Source of the DNA: Pedobacter namyangjuensis
GTDB lineage: Bacteria > Bacteroidota > Bacteroidia > Sphingobacteriales > Sphingobacteriaceae
DNA: 64,000 nucleotides
Direction of reading: 5' to 3'
Assembly (NCBI RefSeq): GCF_003313325.1
Contig: NZ_QMHQ01000001.1
Span: 1,302,001-1,366,000 of the forward strand
Under the pieces are notes generated by a model, which saw nothing but the letters and a program-made list of their open reading frames with translations, ran no database searches and had not been told where the DNA came from. A program made the translations under genes and the position numbers. Shown here in pieces: positions 63,000 through 64,000 of the stretch (positions within the stretch are counted from its first letter, which is position 1; each line of letters begins with the position of its first letter).

Positions 63000-64000
63000 T
63001 TAGTCATGATCACTATTCCATCTAACTTTTATACCGCCTTTTCCATCGTCAATAGCTTTTAGGTGTAAAACGATCCCCTTCATTCTAGCTAATTTTCTTT
63101 CTTCCTTATCGGTAATTTTTTCGTCTTTTTTAGGATTTCTAAGCGGAATGTCCATCTCGATGTTAGTTCCGGTAGTAATACCATAAATACCCTTAACGTT
63201 GAAGTTGAGTACGCTCGAGTTTACCATCATCGGACTTATGTTTACCTTATCTCCGTTTAGCGTTAAGGTACCATCCAAATTATCAATCATAATATTAGAA
63301 AAATCTCTATTAGCAAAGGCATATTTCTGTACAACTTGCAAGGGTTCAAATTTAACTAATGCAGCTTTGCTTAGGTTAAATATAACTTTGCCGTACATAG
63401 ATCTTTTTACAATACTGCCTTTATCCGTAATGCTGCCAGATGCGTTTACTTTAGCAGAAAGGTATCCCTTAATGTTGTTATGTGTAATAGAATTTTGCCC
63501 AAAATTTTCGAAGGCATAGAAAAAGTCTTTAACGTTTACCCGGCTAATAGTAGAGTTAATGGTAAATTTGTTTACCGCACCGGCAGGTTTAATATTGCCG
63601 GTTAAATTTAAGGTTCCGCCAGAGTTGCTTACACTAACACGATTTAGATAAATACCATCGCCCAACATGGCAACTTCTGCATTTAGGTTTTGCGCCACAA
63701 AACGCTCGTATATAGCCTTATTTACCTTAAGTTTGATGTTTACCTTCGATGCTTCCATTACTGCGCTCAGTTGGTCGGTAACTTCTTTAACTGCATTTTT
63801 TGATACAGGTTTACGCTTAACTGCTTTTCGCGTACTTAGCAAGGGCATTAATTCTCCTAAATTCATTTGCGGACTGCTCAGATTTAGGTTAACTAATATT
63901 TTTTCAGGATCGGTATAATAGAAATTTAAAAAATTCTCGATAGAACAGTTCATGTTTAATATGCTTTTGCCTAGTTGGAATCTGCTGTTGGATATATTTA
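63000..64000 (-). CDS. AsmA-family-like protein, C-terminal part
   Basis: The open frame reaches the right window edge, so the gene is incomplete at its 5' end. The visible 333 residues have the C-terminal AsmA pattern: LGDGIYLNRVSVSNSGGTLNLTGNIKPAG, FTINSTISRVNVKDFFYAFENFGQNSITHNNIKGYLSAKVNASGS, NIMIDNLDGTLTLNGDKVNISPMMVNSSVLNFNVKGIYG and GTNIEMDIPLRNPKKDEKITDKEE. AsmA-like proteins work at the envelope in lipid or outer-membrane protein handling. An internal ATG at 63953 is not the likely start. Confidence 0.85.
   Translation of the reverse strand, partial: NISNSRFQLGKSILNMNCSIENFLNFYYTDPEKILVNLNLSSPQMNLGELMPLLSTRKAVKRKPVSKNAVKEVTDQLSAVMEASKVNIKLKVNKAIYERFVAQNLNAEVAMLGDGIYLNRVSVSNSGGTLNLTGNIKPAGAVNKFTINSTISRVNVKDFFYAFENFGQNSITHNNIKGYLSAKVNASGSITDKGSIVKRSMYGKVIFNLSKAALVKFEPLQVVQKYAFANRDFSNIMIDNLDGTLTLNGDKVNISPMMVNSSVLNFNVKGIYGITTGTNIEMDIPLRNPKKDEKITDKEERKLARMKGIVLHLKAIDDGKGGIKVRWNSDHD

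Overview
The window looks like the chromosome of a low-GC Bacteroidota bacterium, most probably a Pedobacter-like member of the Sphingobacteriaceae. The evidence is a SusC/SusD pair at the left edge, a good match to the Bacteroidota promoter (TTG, 19 bp, TAnnTTTG) upstream of rpsF, a plug-type TonB-dependent receptor, a monomeric isocitrate dehydrogenase, and many short exported proteins and lipoproteins. The genus is an inference; no rRNA or other typing marker is present.

Layout. 0-8.4 kb: the end of a polysaccharide-utilisation locus (SusC, SusD), a metallophosphoesterase, a protein built of nine 16-residue repeats, and housekeeping genes (esterase, DUF1801, map, cupins, a MarR-GNAT fusion). 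8.5-13.5 kb: cassette array 1. 13.6-30.4 kb: ordinary genes, mostly lipoproteins and membrane proteins of unknown role, VOC proteins, two HxlR regulators next to NTF2-like and SDR genes, an SDR/DoxX/AraC operon, a bestrophin-like protein, TfoX-N and a zincin-like protein. 30.5-42.9 kb: cassette array 2. 43-64 kb: conserved core including a Zn-ribbon protein, ssb, a TonB receptor, a sorbosone dehydrogenase-like protein, icd, dnaX, rpsF-rpsR-rplI, DUF1080, mtgA and an AsmA-like gene.

The notable system is the pair of cassette arrays. At least 17 units, all transcribed on the minus strand, each hold one or two genes and are separated by a palindromic repeat. In most copies this repeat is exactly 124 bp from AAC to GTT, even where its sequence differs. 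Each gene is bracketed by its own roughly 10-bp inverted arms (GTT-arm, gene, arm-AAC). The arms differ from unit to unit but usually match within one. The stems of the repeats pair through covarying sequences with G-T wobbles. Both arrays end at the promoter-proximal side in the same motif (AACTTGYGTATWAG). Next to the array-2 end is a 43-codon ORF that resembles the N-terminus of a tyrosine recombinase. This is the logic of an integron (attI-like leader, cassettes, attC-like folded sites), but the sites do not fit the attC consensus and no complete integrase lies in the window. Cargo includes SUKH (SMI1/KNR4), Imm26-DUF4240, YwqG/DUF1963, CPCC, GIY-YIG, rhomboid, DUF4184, two nucleotidyltransferases (one frameshifted) and several unknown families. 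The mix suggests defence, toxin immunity and adaptation.

All functional calls rest on reading the sequence and remembered family features. No database search was run.
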